Assembly: GCA_015490435.1 (NCBI GenBank)
Contig: WFXV01000042.1
Coordinates: forward strand, 1 to 13,507
Direction: 5' to 3'
From: Thermaceae bacterium
GTDB taxonomy: Bacteria; Deinococcota; Deinococci; Deinococcales; Marinithermaceae
DNA length: 13,507 nt
The notes under the pieces were generated by a model, which did no database searches, was not told the DNA's origin, and saw only the letters and a list, made by a program, of their open reading frames with translations. Both the position numbers and the translations under genes were made by a program. How positions within the stretch are numbered: position 1 is the first letter of the stretch; every line of letters begins with the position of its first letter. Below, in pieces: positions 7,699 to 13,458 of this stretch.

Positions 7699-8236
7699 GG
7701 CGCTCTTGCTCCTCTTGCTCGCGGCGCTGCCCGCGCTCGCCGAGGGCCTCGGCCTAGGCCGGGAGCTCGCGCCCGAGGAGGTCCAGGCCTACGACGTCAC
7801 CCCGATCGTCCTCCCCGACGGCCGGGGCCTCCCCGAGGGGGAGGGCGACTACGCCGCGGGCTTTGAGGTCTACGCCTTCGAGTGCGCCTCCTGCCACGGG
7901 CCGAACGGCGAAGGCGCCCCCTTCGACCGGCTGGTGGCGGCCGAGCCCTTCTCCACCGAGCTCCCGCCCCACCGCTTCGCCATCGGCAACTACTGGCCCT
8001 ACGCCACCACCTTGTTCGACTACATCTACCGGGCGATGCCCTTCCAGGAGCCCCACAAGCTCGAGCCCGACGAGGTCTACGCCCTGGTCGCCTTCCTGCT
8101 CGTGGAAAACGGGATCGTTCCCGAGGACTTCGTGGCGAGCCGGGAGACCCTTCCCAAGGTGCGGATGCCCGCCCGAAAGCGGCTCCGGCTCGACCCCCTG
8201 ACCCGAAAGCTCTACCCCTGGATCGAGTTGCCTTAG
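7691..8236 (+). CDS. soxD: Cytochrome subunit SoxD, short monoheme form
   Basis: Electron-accepting cytochrome c of SoxCD. 181 residues with a Sec signal peptide (1-17, ending PALA), one heme motif CASCH (65-69) and the distal Met in RAMPFQEP (Met116), part of the FDYIYRAMPF...DEVYALVAFLLVENGIV block typical of SoxD. Classical proteobacterial SoxD is about twice as long with two hemes; this one corresponds to one cytochrome domain plus a basic C-terminal tail (ARKRLRLDPLTRK). It starts inside soxC and has GGGGGGAGG about 6 nt upstream. The close coupling to soxC supports a heterodimeric partner. Confidence 0.9.
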   Translation: MARALLLLLLAALPALAEGLGLGRELAPEEVQAYDVTPIVLPDGRGLPEGEGDYAAGFEVYAFECASCHGPNGEGAPFDRLVAAEPFSTELPPHRFAIGNYWPYATTLFDYIYRAMPFQEPHKLEPDEVYALVAFLLVENGIVPEDFVASRETLPKVRMPARKRLRLDPLTRKLYPWIELP

Positions 8237-8254
8237 GAGGGAGGGAGTATAAGG

Positions 8255-9109
8255 ATGCGAAGGTTTTTGGCGCTAGGAATCTTGCTCGGCGTCGCCCTGG
8301 CGCTCCCCGCGCACATGGGGGCGTTGCCCGGGGCGTTCGAGGCGAACCGAAAGAAGGTCGAGGCCGCGCTCGCCGCCGCCGGTTATCCGGTGGAGAAGGT
8401 CTTGGACGTCGGCCTCACCATTCGAAACCGCGGGTACGCGTTTCCGCCGCTATTGCTCTTGATGCTGAAGCCCACCGAGGACCAGCGGGCGGTGGTCAGG
8501 ACCGATCCCCGGACCGGCACCCTGATCCCGGTGACGGTGGCGTTGATGCAGGATCCCGAGAAGAACGCCACCCTGTTCTCGGTGGTGGACTGGAAGTCCT
8601 TCGAGGGCTACTTCGACCTCGACGAGGAGGCCCGGGCCAAGGCGCGCGCCTCGTTCGAGGCGATCCAGGAAGCGCTATCCGGACTCGCTCCCCTGCAGTA
8701 CGTGCCCCTGCCCGTCGAGGGGGCGCTCCGGGCCCCCTACGTGGGCGGGAAGGTGACCGCCACCGAGGACCTGGAAGAGGCGCTCTTGCTCACCGAGACC
8801 GGCTACCAGGACCGGAACATGAACGTGGTGGGGCGGACCGATTTCGGCGGCGTCTACCAGCTCTGGCTCTGCTCCGCCGAGATCGCCCGGGCCTTCTTCG
8901 GCCACATGTTCCCGATCGCCTCCCGGGCCCCCTGCCGGGCGGTGATCTGGGAGCGGGACGGGGCAGTCTACATGGTGGCCTCGGACCCCGCGATCGAGCC
9001 CAGCAAGGTGGACCCGAAGGCCTTCCCCGCCGACCTGATGCAGGCCTTCATGGAGGTCTTGAAGATGAACGGCGGGGTCCTTGAGGACCTGGGCGTGCCG
9101 GCCGAGTGA
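8255..9109 (+). CDS. Exported tandem DUF302-like protein ending the sox operon
   Basis: 284 residues with a Sec signal peptide (about 1-18, ending ALALP). Two similar segments are visible. The first (about 28-115) has a helix, then YPVEKVLDVGLTIRNRGY, then a hydrophobic strand and TLIPVTVALM. The second (about 168-280) has the helix EDLEEALLLTETGY, then APCRAVIWERDGAVYMVASDP, the Cys/Arg-V-x-W/Y-x-x-x-G-x-V block typical of DUF302. Cysteines occur only in the second segment (Cys206 and Cys227). A long polypurine ribosome binding site (8235-8247) lies 7 nt before the ATG, 18 bp after soxD, and the operon terminator follows its stop. DUF302 proteins accompany sulfur-oxidation genes in other bacteria; their biochemical role is not established. 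Sulfur binding or delivery in the periplasm is a guess from context. Confidence 0.72.
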   Translation: MRRFLALGILLGVALALPAHMGALPGAFEANRKKVEAALAAAGYPVEKVLDVGLTIRNRGYAFPPLLLLMLKPTEDQRAVVRTDPRTGTLIPVTVALMQDPEKNATLFSVVDWKSFEGYFDLDEEARAKARASFEAIQEALSGLAPLQYVPLPVEGALRAPYVGGKVTATEDLEEALLLTETGYQDRNMNVVGRTDFGGVYQLWLCSAEIARAFFGHMFPIASRAPCRAVIWERDGAVYMVASDPAIEPSKVDPKAFPADLMQAFMEVLKMNGGVLEDLGVPAE

Positions 9110-9122
9110 CCCCCTTTCCATG

Positions 9123-9156
9123 GGGCGGGGCGGGATGACCGCCCCGCCCGCTTTTT
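9123..9156 (+). terminator. Rho-independent terminator of the sox operon
   Basis: Perfect 11-bp arms GGGCGGGGCGG (9123-9133) and CCGCCCCGCCC (9139-9149) around a GATGA loop, then GC and TTTTT (9152-9156). The T-run serves the plus strand only; the stop codon of the converging minus-strand gene (9155-9157) lies inside it. Transcripts arriving from the right would meet the hairpin without a following U-run. Confidence 0.9.
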
Positions 9157-10903
9157 ATGCCGCGGCGCCCTCGGCGGCGAGGACGGCCTCGAGCTCACCC
9201 CGCCAGGGCGCGAGGCCGAGCGCCTCGAGGTGGGCGAGGTAGTAGCGCACCCCCTCGGCGAGGTTTTCGAGGTAGGTGCGGCGGTAGGCGGGGCTTTGTT
9301 CCTTCTCGCTGCCGAAGCGGCCCTGCGCGAGGTCCTTCAGGTAGTCCCGGTAGAGCCTGAGCTCCTTGATGAAGACGTGGGGCCGGTTCGGATCCAGGGG
9401 AAGCGCCTTTCTCCCGTAGATGTGCCCCACCATCTCCTCCAGGGTGTAGGTCCCCTTGAAGTAGGCGAGGTTGGGGCCGGGGCAGACCGAGACCCCGGCG
9501 GGCTCCCTCATCTGGGGCTCGAGCTCGAAGGAGAGGTGGGCGGGCTCGGCCAGGCCCACGCAGAGGCACTGCTTTTCGAGCACGCGCGCGATCGCCTCCT
9601 CGCGGGCCCTGCCCTCGAGGCTCTCCTCGATCTCCTTGATCTTGCGGTACTGGTAGGCGCGGCTCGCGGTGCAGATGGGGCGCTCGGTGTACTCGTCGTT
9701 GAACTCGAGGTGGCCCTTGGGGCAGGGGCTTCCGGGGCGGCCCTCGGCGTACCAGGCCCGCATCCGCGCGCCCATGGTGGCGCTTTTCAGGACGTGGAAG
9801 GGTACCCCGAGCGGCGAGGCGCCGGAGAGGGTGAGGTCCTCCTCGCCGGCCGCCGCCAGCTCGGCCCGGGTGGCCTCGTCTACGATCGTCACCTCGGGCA
9901 CGAGCAAAAAGGGCGAGCCCCACCCCACCGAGTCGAGCCCGTAGCGCTCGGTGAGAAGCCGCTGCTCGAAGGCGTTCCCCACCCCGCCCTGAGCGGTGAT
10001 TCGAAGCGGGGGAGGCTCCTCGGGGACGGGTCTTTTGAGCTTTTTGAGGGCGGCGCGGTAGATCCCGAAGAGGGTTTCGACGAGCTCATCGCGGCGCCTT
10101 TTGAACTCCTCCAGGATGGGGCCCATGAGTACCCCGGGGGTGGCGAAGGCGTGGCCGCCGCAGTTTAAACCCGACTCGATCCTGAACTCGCTGACCCAAA
10201 GCCCCTTTTTGGCCAGGAACTTGCCCTGGGTGAGGGCGCTTCTAAAGTCCGAGACCTTGAGGATGAGCTGTTTCTTGATCCGCCCGGCCTCGTCGGCGAA
10301 GAAGTCCTTGAACTGGGCGAGGTAGGAGTAAAGCCTCGGGTTCAGCCCCGCCGAGAGGCAGAGCCCGCCCTCGAGCTCGCTCTTGGCGAAGCCGCGAACC
10401 GCGGCGTGGGCGTCGTTCATCTCGACGGGAAGGGGTTTTCCCTTCCAGTAGTTGGTTTTGTCCACCTTGGTCATCACGTTGGCCTCGATCCGGCCGGGGC
10501 GGAGTCCCCTTCGGATCTCGGCCTCGAGCTCCCTGCTCGGGGAGGCCTGGTAGCGGCGGTAGAGCTTTTTGAGGGGGGCGTCCTCGGGGAGGAGCTCGAG
10601 GTAGCGCAAAAGCTCGCTCCCCGCCTTGAGGGGCGCCCTCCTCAGCGCCTCGAACTCGTTTTTCACGATCTCGGCCACCAGGTCGAGGTAGGCGGTGATG
10701 CGCCGGGCGCGGGAGTCCTTCGCCAGGTCCTTTTCGATCGGGCGGTACTCGGCCCCGACCCGGCCCGCCCAGAGCCGGCGCATGCGCTCGGCGAGGTCGT
10801 CGTCCACGATCGAGAGGGTGGAGCTGATCCCGTACTTGGCCACCTTCAGCGGCGTATCCACCGAGAAGGCGGTGCCCATCACCGGGATGTGAAAGCGGTG
10901 CAT
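9155..10903 (-). CDS. Conserved-type protein of unknown function, possible TIM-barrel enzyme with Cys-rich C-terminal half
   Basis: 582 residues, no signal peptide or membrane segment, so cytoplasmic. I recall similar unnamed proteins in Bacteroidetes-type genomes but no characterised member. The start HIPVMGTAFSVDTPLKVAKYGIS resembles the first strand of FMN/TIM-barrel enzymes. The motifs LCLSAGLNPR (181-190), ESGLNCGGHAF (243-253) and ITAQGGVGNAFEQ (302-314), followed by GWGSPFLLVPE, are glycine-rich loops consistent with barrel strands 6-8 and phosphate/FMN binding. Seven cysteines occur: 182, 248, 394, 411, 446, 448 and 474. The last five (PCPKGH, ICTASR, CLC, VCPGPN) could bind a metal or Fe-S cluster. 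The ATG at 10903 has AGGG 6 nt upstream, within the stop of the preceding small membrane gene, suggesting coupling. Function is not assigned; the fold is inference. Confidence 0.7.
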   Translation of the reverse strand: MHRFHIPVMGTAFSVDTPLKVAKYGISSTLSIVDDDLAERMRRLWAGRVGAEYRPIEKDLAKDSRARRITAYLDLVAEIVKNEFEALRRAPLKAGSELLRYLELLPEDAPLKKLYRRYQASPSRELEAEIRRGLRPGRIEANVMTKVDKTNYWKGKPLPVEMNDAHAAVRGFAKSELEGGLCLSAGLNPRLYSYLAQFKDFFADEAGRIKKQLILKVSDFRSALTQGKFLAKKGLWVSEFRIESGLNCGGHAFATPGVLMGPILEEFKRRRDELVETLFGIYRAALKKLKRPVPEEPPPLRITAQGGVGNAFEQRLLTERYGLDSVGWGSPFLLVPEVTIVDEATRAELAAAGEEDLTLSGASPLGVPFHVLKSATMGARMRAWYAEGRPGSPCPKGHLEFNDEYTERPICTASRAYQYRKIKEIEESLEGRAREEAIARVLEKQCLCVGLAEPAHLSFELEPQMREPAGVSVCPGPNLAYFKGTYTLEEMVGHIYGRKALPLDPNRPHVFIKELRLYRDYLKDLAQGRFGSEKEQSPAYRRTYLENLAEGVRYYLAHLEALGLAPWRGELEAVLAAEGAAA

Positions 10904-10911
10904 GATTTACC

Positions 10912-11250
10912 CTATTCCGCCTTCGTATGAGGAGCGTGGGGCGTGGGGCAGGCCCCGCCGCACCCGGCCTCGCCGTCGAGGGCGGCCCGCTTGTAGACGA
11001 GGAAGAAAAGGCCTGCGCCGTAGAGCAGGAGGAGGTAGAAGGCCACTTCGCCGCTTGCCTCCCGGGCGCCGCTTAAAAGGACCAAAAGGAGCGCGTCGAG
11101 GAGCACCATGATCCCCGCCTTGCCGCAGGGCATGCGCCAGAGGGCGAGCGTGCCGAGAATCAAGAGAAGCCCGTAGTAAAGGGCCACGCCGGGGGCGAGG
11201 AAGAAGGCGAGGAGGATCCCCCCGGCGACGGGTAGGAAAAACCGCTGCAT
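10912..11250 (-). CDS. Small four-helix membrane protein with C-terminal CGGAC motif
   Basis: 112 residues. Four hydrophobic segments are visible at about 5-19, 22-38, 45-60 and 68-86, with short charged loops (RMPCGKAG at 39-46, SGAREASGE at 60-68). The C-terminus is hydrophilic with Cys97-Gly-Gly-Ala-Cys101 and two histidines, which could bind a metal. I recognise no family. The ATG at 11250 is chosen because an extended -10 element ends 6 bp upstream, which fits a leaderless message, and there is no Shine-Dalgarno sequence. The frame stays open far upstream only because it shadows the acyl-CoA synthetase. The stop is 8 bp before the 582-aa gene, so the two probably form an operon. Confidence 0.62.
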   Translation of the reverse strand: MQRFFLPVAGGILLAFFLAPGVALYYGLLLILGTLALWRMPCGKAGIMVLLDALLLVLLSGAREASGEVAFYLLLLYGAGLFFLVYKRAALDGEAGCGGACPTPHAPHTKAE

Positions 11251-11256
11251 GCCGGG

Positions 11257-11265
11257 AGCATAGCA
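11257..11265 (-). promoter_or_regulatory. Extended -10 promoter for the small membrane protein operon
   Basis: On the minus strand, TGC precedes TATGCT (bases 11262-11257), giving the TGnTATnnT extended -10 pattern. The start of transcription would fall at or next to the ATG at 11250. The region where a -35 would lie is occupied by the terminator-like hairpin of the upstream gene and shows no good hexamer. Confidence 0.45.
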
Positions 11266-11289
11266 AAGCCCCGGCCTTTTGGCCGGGGC
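11262..11289 (-). terminator. Weak terminator-like hairpin after the acyl-CoA synthetase gene
   Basis: Perfect 9-bp arms at 11268-11276 and 11281-11289 (core CCCCGGCC/GGCCGGGG) enclose a four-base loop (AAAA on the minus strand). On the minus strand only TTTGCT follows, so the U-run is poor. It lies 18 bp past the synthetase stop and overlaps the next promoter element, so some readthrough into the small operon is likely. Confidence 0.5.
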
Positions 11290-11306
11290 CCGGCTTACCT
11301 TCGGGT

Positions 11307-12923
11307 TTATTCCCACTTGAAGTCCTTGAACTGCTCGCGGAGCTTGGACTTTAGGAACTTGCCCGCGCTGGTCCGCGGGATCTCCTCGACGAAGACGATC
11401 CGGTCGGGGATCCACCACTTGGCGAACTTGGGCTCGAGGAACGCCTTCAGCTCCTCCTCGGTGGCGCTCGCGCCTTCCTTTAGGACCACCACCGCGAGCG
11501 GCCTTTCCTGCCACTTGGGGTGGGGGACGGCGATCACCGCCGCCTCGGCCACCGCCGGGTGGCCCATCAGGGCGTTTTCGAGCTGCACCGAGCTGATCCA
11601 CTCGCCGCCCGACTTCACCAGGTCCTTGGTGCGGTCGACGATCTCGATGTAACCCTCGGCGTCGATCGTCACCACGTCGCCGGTCTTGAACCAGCCGTCC
11701 TCGGTCCACTTGTCGGCGCCCTCGGGGAGGTTGTAGTAGCTCTCGGCGATCCAGGGGCCCCTGACCTGGAGCTCGCCCATCGTTTTGCCGTCCCAGGGGA
11801 TCTCGCCCTCCTCGCCCCAGCCCCGCGCCTCGACCAGGGGGACGGGCAGGCCCTGCTTGGCCCGGATGCGGTACTTCTCGTCCTCGGGGAGGTCTTCCAT
11901 GTAGGACTTCAGATAGCTCACGGTGCCGAGCGGGGTAGTCTCGGTCATGCCCCAGGCGTGGATGACCCGAAGGCCGAACTTGTCGAAGGCCCGGATCATG
12001 CCCTCGGGCGCCGCCGAGCCGCCCACCACCATGCGCATCCCCGGCACCAGCTTCCAGCGGTTGGGCTCCTTCTCCAGCGCCTGCAGGATGCCGAGCCAGA
12101 TCGTGGGCACGCCGGCGGTGGCGGTGACCTGTTCGCGTTCGTAGAGGTCGAGGAGGCTTTCGGGGTCGAGGTAGGGGCCGGGGAGGACCTGCTTGGTCCC
12201 GGTCATGGTGGCGGTAAAGGGAAGGCCCCAGGCGTTCACGTGGAACATCGGCACCACCGGGAGGAGGACGTCTTTTTGCGAGAGGTTTAAGGCGTCGGGG
12301 AGGGCCGAGGCCAGCGAGTGGAGGACCACCGCGCGGTGGCTGTAGACCACCCCCTTGGGCCGGCCGGTGGTGCCCGAGGTGTAGCACATGCCGAGCGCCT
12401 GCTCCTCCCCCGCGATGCGGAACTCCTCGAGCTCACCGGCCGGCGCGATCGTCTGCTCGTAGTCGAGGAAGCCCTCGGGCACCGGCTTGCCGGTGAGCGG
12501 CACCACGATCACCTCCTCGACGTTCTTCACCATGGGGGCGACCTTCTCCCATAGCGGCAGCAGCACGTCGTCCACGATCAAGAACCGGTCCCCCGCGTGC
12601 TCGATGATGTAGGCGAGATCGGTGGGGTGGAGCCTCAGGTTCAGGGTGTGGAGCACGCCGCCGGCGATGGGGATTCCGAAGTAGGCCTCGAGGTGGGCGT
12701 AGTGGTTCCACATCAGCGTGCCCACCCGGTCCCCGTCCTTGAGCCCGAGCTTCAAAAGGGCGCTTGCGAGTTTGCGGGCCCGGCTCGCGAACTCGCCGTA
12801 GGTGTAGCGGTGGAGCGAGCGGTCGGGGAGCCGGCTCACCACCTCGACCTTGGGGAAGAGCTTCTCCGCCCGTTCGAGAAAGTGCCCGATGGTAAGGGGG
12901 TAGTGCATCATCTGTCCCTGCAT
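11307..12923 (-). CDS. fadD: Long-chain fatty acid-CoA ligase (acyl-CoA synthetase)
   Basis: Adenylate-forming enzyme that activates fatty acids to acyl-CoA using ATP, for beta-oxidation or lipid synthesis; cytosolic or membrane-associated. The 538 residues match the length and much of the recalled sequence of the structurally studied T. thermophilus long-chain enzyme (about 541 aa). Motifs: P-loop YTSGTTGRPKG (181-191), VPMFHVNAWGLPF, VVGGSAAP, HAWGMTETTPLG, GWFKTGD, VDRTKDLVKSGGEWISS linker, HPKWQERPLAVVV, and the catalytic Lys522 in PRTSAGKFLK. The ATG at 12923 has GGAGG 4 nt upstream; Met5 would put it too far away. The upstream region faces the tRNA-tuf promoter divergently. The exact chain length preference cannot be read from the sequence. 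Confidence 0.95.
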   Translation of the reverse strand: MQGQMMHYPLTIGHFLERAEKLFPKVEVVSRLPDRSLHRYTYGEFASRARKLASALLKLGLKDGDRVGTLMWNHYAHLEAYFGIPIAGGVLHTLNLRLHPTDLAYIIEHAGDRFLIVDDVLLPLWEKVAPMVKNVEEVIVVPLTGKPVPEGFLDYEQTIAPAGELEEFRIAGEEQALGMCYTSGTTGRPKGVVYSHRAVVLHSLASALPDALNLSQKDVLLPVVPMFHVNAWGLPFTATMTGTKQVLPGPYLDPESLLDLYEREQVTATAGVPTIWLGILQALEKEPNRWKLVPGMRMVVGGSAAPEGMIRAFDKFGLRVIHAWGMTETTPLGTVSYLKSYMEDLPEDEKYRIRAKQGLPVPLVEARGWGEEGEIPWDGKTMGELQVRGPWIAESYYNLPEGADKWTEDGWFKTGDVVTIDAEGYIEIVDRTKDLVKSGGEWISSVQLENALMGHPAVAEAAVIAVPHPKWQERPLAVVVLKEGASATEEELKAFLEPKFAKWWIPDRIVFVEEIPRTSAGKFLKSKLREQFKDFKWE

Positions 12924-12947
12924 ACGGCCTCCTTTTTCTTCCGCCCG

Positions 12948-12953
12948 AGTATA
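12948..12953 (-). promoter_or_regulatory. Candidate -10 box for the acyl-CoA synthetase gene
   Basis: TATACT on the minus strand (12953-12948) lies 24 bp before the ATG at 12923 and would give a leader of about 18 nt containing AAGGAGG. No convincing -35 is seen 16-18 bp upstream, where the minus strand is A-rich. Confidence 0.4.
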
Positions 12954-12990
12954 CCCCGAGCCGGCGCGATTTTTTGCGATAACGGGCGGC

Positions 12991-13019
12991 TTGACAGGGT
13001 GTTTTTGCTATGCTAGCGT
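12991..13019 (+). promoter_or_regulatory. Promoter of the tRNA-tuf cluster
   Basis: A consensus TTGACA at 12991-12996 is followed 17 bp later by TAGCGT (13014-13019), preceded by TGC as in extended -10 promoters. A TATGCT at 13009-13014 has only a 12-bp spacer and is less likely. The transcript would start near 13026 with a G-rich discriminator and a 39-nt leader before the first tRNA. Confidence 0.6.
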
Positions 13020-13064
13020 GGGGATTCGGGCAGGGGTCCCAACCCCCGGCCCAGCCCCCAGGGC

Positions 13065-13140
13065 GCCACCCTAGCTCAACCGGTAGAGCACCCGACTTGT
13101 AATCGGGGGGTTAGGGGTTCGATTCCCCTGGGTGGCTCCA
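13065..13140 (+). tRNA. trnT-TGT: tRNA-Thr (anticodon TGT)
   Basis: The 7-bp acceptor stem GCCACCC (13065-13071) pairs with GGGTGGC (13130-13136), followed by T and an encoded CCA (13138-13140). The D arm has GCTC...GAGC, the anticodon stem is CCCGA/TCGGG around loop CTTGTAA with TGT at 13098-13100, and the T arm has GGTTCGATTCC. It reads ACA and neighbouring Thr codons. Confidence 0.96.
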
Positions 13141-13149
13141 AGGAGGCGT

Positions 13150-13235
13150 GGGCAGGTGTCCCGAGTGGCAAAGGGGGCGGTCTGTAAAACCGTTGGCGTA
13201 TGCCTTCGTGGGTTCGAGTCCCACCCTGCCCACCA
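13150..13235 (+). tRNA. trnY-GTA: tRNA-Tyr (anticodon GTA)
   Basis: Acceptor GGGCAGG (13150-13156) pairs with CCTGCCC (ending 13231), then A and encoded CCA (13233-13235). Anticodon loop CTGTAAA with GTA at 13184-13186. The 86-nt length comes from a long variable arm (about TGGCGTATGCCTTC), the class II structure normal for bacterial tRNA-Tyr. T arm GTGGG/CCCAC around TTCGAGT. It lies 9 bp after tRNA-Thr. Confidence 0.96.
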
Positions 13236-13238
13236 CGC

Positions 13239-13314
13239 GCGGGAGTAGCTCAGTTGGTAGAGCATCGGCTTCCCAAGCCGAGGGTCGCGGGTTCGAGTCC
13301 CGTCTCCCGCTCCA
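13239..13314 (+). tRNA. trnG-CCC: tRNA-Gly (anticodon CCC)
   Basis: Acceptor GCGGGAG (13239-13245) pairs with CTCCCGC (13304-13310), then T and encoded CCA (13312-13314). Anticodon stem TCGGC/GCCGA with loop TTCCCAA gives anticodon CCC (13272-13274), reading GGG only. It is 3 bp after tRNA-Tyr. The corresponding E. coli tufB-linked gene has a TCC anticodon. Confidence 0.95.
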
Positions 13315-13317
13315 CGA

Positions 13318-13393
13318 GCTCGCGTAGCTCAGCAGGTAGAGCACACCCTTGGTAAGGGTGAGGTCGCCGGTTCAAGTCCGGCCGCGAGCTCCA
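13318..13393 (+). tRNA. trnT-GGT: tRNA-Thr (anticodon GGT)
   Basis: Acceptor GCTCGCG (13318-13324) pairs with CGCGAGC (13383-13389), then T and encoded CCA (13391-13393). Anticodon stem CACCC/GGGTG with loop TTGGTAA gives GGT (13351-13353), reading ACC/ACT. The T arm has GGTTCAAGTCC. It is 3 bp after tRNA-Gly and 65 bp before tuf. Confidence 0.96.
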
Positions 13394-13405
13394 AGCTAGC
13401 GCGGC

Positions 13406-13439
13406 CCAAGCCACGCCCGCCTCGTGCGGGCGGGCTTGG
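13406..13439 (+). other. Strong stem-loop between the last tRNA and tuf
   Basis: CCAAGCC (13406-13412) pairs with GGCTTGG (13433-13439), and CGCCCGC (13414-13420) with GCGGGCG (13426-13432), with one bulged A at 13413 and a CTCGT loop. No T-run follows, so it is not a standard terminator. It ends 6 bp before the tuf ribosome binding site. RNase processing of the tRNA-tuf transcript, or control of tuf translation, are possible roles. Confidence 0.6.
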
Positions 13440-13458
13440 CCTGCAGGGAGGAAGAAGG

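Noticed and set aside
9123..9156. Bidirectional terminator for the sox operon and the converging 582-aa gene
   Set aside because: The hairpin has a T-run only on the plus strand; on the minus strand the bases after the stem are mixed, so only a plus-strand call is supported.
9230..10168. 312-codon plus-strand frame opposite the 582-aa gene
   Set aside because: Val/Leu/Gly-rich antisense shadow without motifs; the minus-strand product has coherent helices, conserved-looking motifs and a ribosome binding site.
10912..12387. 491-codon minus-strand frame that contains the small membrane protein
   Set aside because: All codons upstream of 11250 are an out-of-frame shadow of the acyl-CoA synthetase, with Pro/Arg-rich composition; only the last 112 codons look coding.
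13009..13014. TATGCT as the -10 of the tRNA-tuf promoter
   Set aside because: The spacer from TTGACA would be only 12 bp; TAGCGT at 13014 gives 17 bp and has an upstream TGC.
13071..13344. Minus-strand open frames across the tRNA genes
   Set aside because: The region is fully explained by four tRNAs; such frames with GWDSNP/NRTPNP-like peptides are a well-known artefact of antisense tRNA translation.
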